DNA of 64,000 nt from Halalkalibacter okhensis (GTDB lineage: Bacteria > Bacillota > Bacilli > Bacillales > Bacillaceae_D): NCBI RefSeq assembly GCF_000787375.1, contig NZ_JRJU01000011.1:1-64000 (forward strand). The letters run 5' to 3'. Position 1 is the first letter of the stretch. Each line of letters opens with the position of its first letter. Below the pieces are notes generated by a model that was not told the origin of the DNA, ran no database searches, and saw only the letters and a list, made by a program, of their open reading frames with translations. This document shows, piece by piece, positions 62,434 to 64,000 of this stretch. A program made the translations under genes and the position numbers.

Positions 62434-64000
62434 TTAATTTAAAGCCACACTTTCTTGGTTTCTGCTTAAACCCATCTGCTCCATTAACTCGTATTGATGA
62501 ACTCGGACCTTAAATAACGTTAACGGGTCTTTATAAATTTCTGGATTGGCTCTTAACGACTCTAACGCATCATTATGTCCTTCAATTTCTGATTGAGCTT
62601 CTTGAATAGCTTCACTTAATACGCTAAACGGACTCCTGTAAAATAAGTTCATGTCTCTTTCTATTGACTTTCCAAATAAATCAAACTGGAGCATGTACTG
62701 ATTCATAATCGTTTCAGTAACCTGCTTATAATCTTCATTCTCTATAAATTTTCTATACATTTTAAAAACAAGGGCTTTATTTGTCGGAAGCACACCAAAA
62801 AATTTCCCAGAGCTTTTTAATAGCAATTGTGAAGGAGTTAATCGTAACAAAATATTGATGTTTTCTAAATGAACTCCATTTGTCATTCGATCAATATCTC
62901 GGTACCAATCGTCGAGCACACGGAAATCACATTGCAATTTAAAGCGTTCCCTCTCATATAATCGATTGAATCCATCAGTCATTTCCTTTAAATAAGACTG
63001 ACTTTGAATAAATTCTACATTACAAACCTCTAGCCATTCTTGCAATACATTTGAAAATTTCGGAATAAATGTCTGTTCTAAATACGTAGAAATTTGTTCG
63101 TTCATTTTCCTATTGAGTTCAACATGGATATTTCTGAAATCACTATCTTCTTTAATAAAGGTAGAGCACTCTTTCAATATTTCTGGTATATTTACTCGTA
63201 AATTCTGTTTCATTTCATCCGTCATGACGAGGTAGGATTGTTTAATTTCTTGTGTTTTTTCTTTTTCTATATCAACTAATTGATTATTAGCACCCGTCAA
63301 TTTTATAACCGCTTCTTCATTCCATGTAACGGAATCCATTAAGGACCTTTCCATACTTACTCGTTTCCCAAGAAGATGGCTTATTGTTCTATGAATCACC
63401 TTTAATAGTCTTTCGTGGCGTTTGCTTTCTACTACTTTCCTTTGAAATAAGCCACTTATTTTCTGACTAAAGTCATTTAATCGTGACTCTGTTGTGTATA
63501 CTTGTGCAGTTGGAAAACTTTCGCCTATTGTTGCTTTTGTTTCATCAATAATTCGTTGAACCTCTTGTTCATTATAAATTACATTCATCTTATTAATAAC
63601 AAAGTGAATAGTTAGGTTAGAAAACTCTTCTTGGATACGACCAAGAACATCGTAATCAGAGTTTGTTATTCCTGTATTTGCATCAATGATAAACAATAAT
63701 GCATCAGCCATATCTACATGATCATTTAATTCTTCAATCCGCTCAAGCGATAGAATAGAAAGCCTATTCTTCTCTAAGAATGGAGCAGATAAACCATATT
63801 CAAACATCTTACTCTGAAGTTCTAAATCACTTAATTCTTCATTTACAGATTGCATGTGGCCTTCTTCGGTAATTTCTTGAAGTAGTGTTTCAGTCGAGTG
63901 TTTGAACAAAAACGTTGCAGGAAGCTCTTCACTTACGACTTCATGTCCAAGTAAATGATTGATTATCGTTGATTTGCCTTTAGTATCTGATCCTGCAACA
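62434..64000 (-). CDS. Dynamin-like GTPase, 5' partial
   Basis: The frame is open past the window end, so the N-terminus is missing. The first visible codons contain the P-loop GSDTKGKST, so about 520 residues are present from the G1 motif on. The G-domain continues with ADALLFIIDANTG and HFVINKMN, followed by long helical stalk-like segments. The place expected for the G3 DxPG reads SLER, and G4 NKxD reads NKMN. Bacterial dynamins remodel or protect membranes. The protein ends in an amphipathic helical region. Confidence 0.8.
   Translation of the reverse strand, partial: VAGSDTKGKSTIINHLLGHEVVSEELPATFLFKHSTETLLQEITEEGHMQSVNEELSDLELQSKMFEYGLSAPFLEKNRLSILSLERIEELNDHVDMADALLFIIDANTGITNSDYDVLGRIQEEFSNLTIHFVINKMNVIYNEQEVQRIIDETKATIGESFPTAQVYTTESRLNDFSQKISGLFQRKVVESKRHERLLKVIHRTISHLLGKRVSMERSLMDSVTWNEEAVIKLTGANNQLVDIEKEKTQEIKQSYLVMTDEMKQNLRVNIPEILKECSTFIKEDSDFRNIHVELNRKMNEQISTYLEQTFIPKFSNVLQEWLEVCNVEFIQSQSYLKEMTDGFNRLYERERFKLQCDFRVLDDWYRDIDRMTNGVHLENINILLRLTPSQLLLKSSGKFFGVLPTNKALVFKMYRKFIENEDYKQVTETIMNQYMLQFDLFGKSIERDMNLFYRSPFSVLSEAIQEAQSEIEGHNDALESLRANPEIYKDPLTLFKVRVHQYELMEQMGLSRNQESVALN

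Overview
The window is AT-rich and has Bacillota-style signals throughout: AGGAGG ribosome binding sites, frequent TTG and GTG starts, T-tailed hairpin terminators, cre, Rex and Fnr-type operators, and sporulation-linked genes (Spo0M, a 28-residue YjcZ-like peptide, an AprX-like subtilase). Several surface or secreted proteins are strongly acidic. Together this suggests a spore-forming member of the Bacillaceae, quite possibly alkaliphilic or salt tolerant. No rRNA, tRNA, CRISPR array, insertion sequence or prophage was seen.

Region 1 (1-19.5 kb) is a catabolic island. It holds the end of a CynX-like MFS transporter, then a minus-strand unit of a thiamine-diphosphate 2-oxoacid decarboxylase-like enzyme, a TRAP transporter (dctP, dctQ, dctM) and an aromatic-type aldehyde dehydrogenase, with a divergent LysR gene. 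Next come a two-subunit Rieske ring-hydroxylating oxygenase, an IclR regulator with a small membrane coiled-coil protein, a second TRAP operon, a ferredoxin-korA-korB operon and a divergent ketopantoate-reductase-like gene. The parts fit uptake of an aromatic or 2-oxo acid, decarboxylation to an aldehyde, oxidation to an acid and ring hydroxylation. No oxygenase reductase or ring-cleavage enzyme is present, so the pathway is incomplete or unfamiliar.

Region 2 (19.5-34 kb) is mostly housekeeping and efflux: polysaccharide deacetylase, HAD phosphatase, histidine phosphatase, DHA2 multidrug transporter, DrrAB-type ABC transporter, a MetE-C-like methyltransferase, the formaldehyde-fixing hxlR/hxlA/hxlB set, a coiled-coil protein, a MATE pump, an OFA-family transporter and a nucleotidyltransferase-fold protein.

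Region 3 (34-49 kb) holds aroD, an ECF sigma factor with a probable anti-sigma partner, an AHSA1/ArsR pair, a HAD phosphatase, a candidate CcpA-controlled small RNA, an epoxide-hydrolase-like protein, a universal stress protein, acidic or charged surface proteins, a 52-bp tandem repeat, a glycine/D-amino-acid oxidase-like enzyme, a second OFA transporter, Spo0M and a DUF3231 protein.

Region 4 (49-64 kb) begins with two PepSY-domain genes coupled to a two-component system whose response regulator carries an in-frame TAG codon. It continues with a LysM/3D cell-wall protein, a HAD phosphatase, an HPr-like protein lacking the catalytic histidine, an amine oxidase, an AprX-like protease, adhE under Rex and Fnr-like sites, a coiled-coil protein, and a dynamin-like GTPase that runs off the end. 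Two families of dispersed hairpins recur at gene ends.
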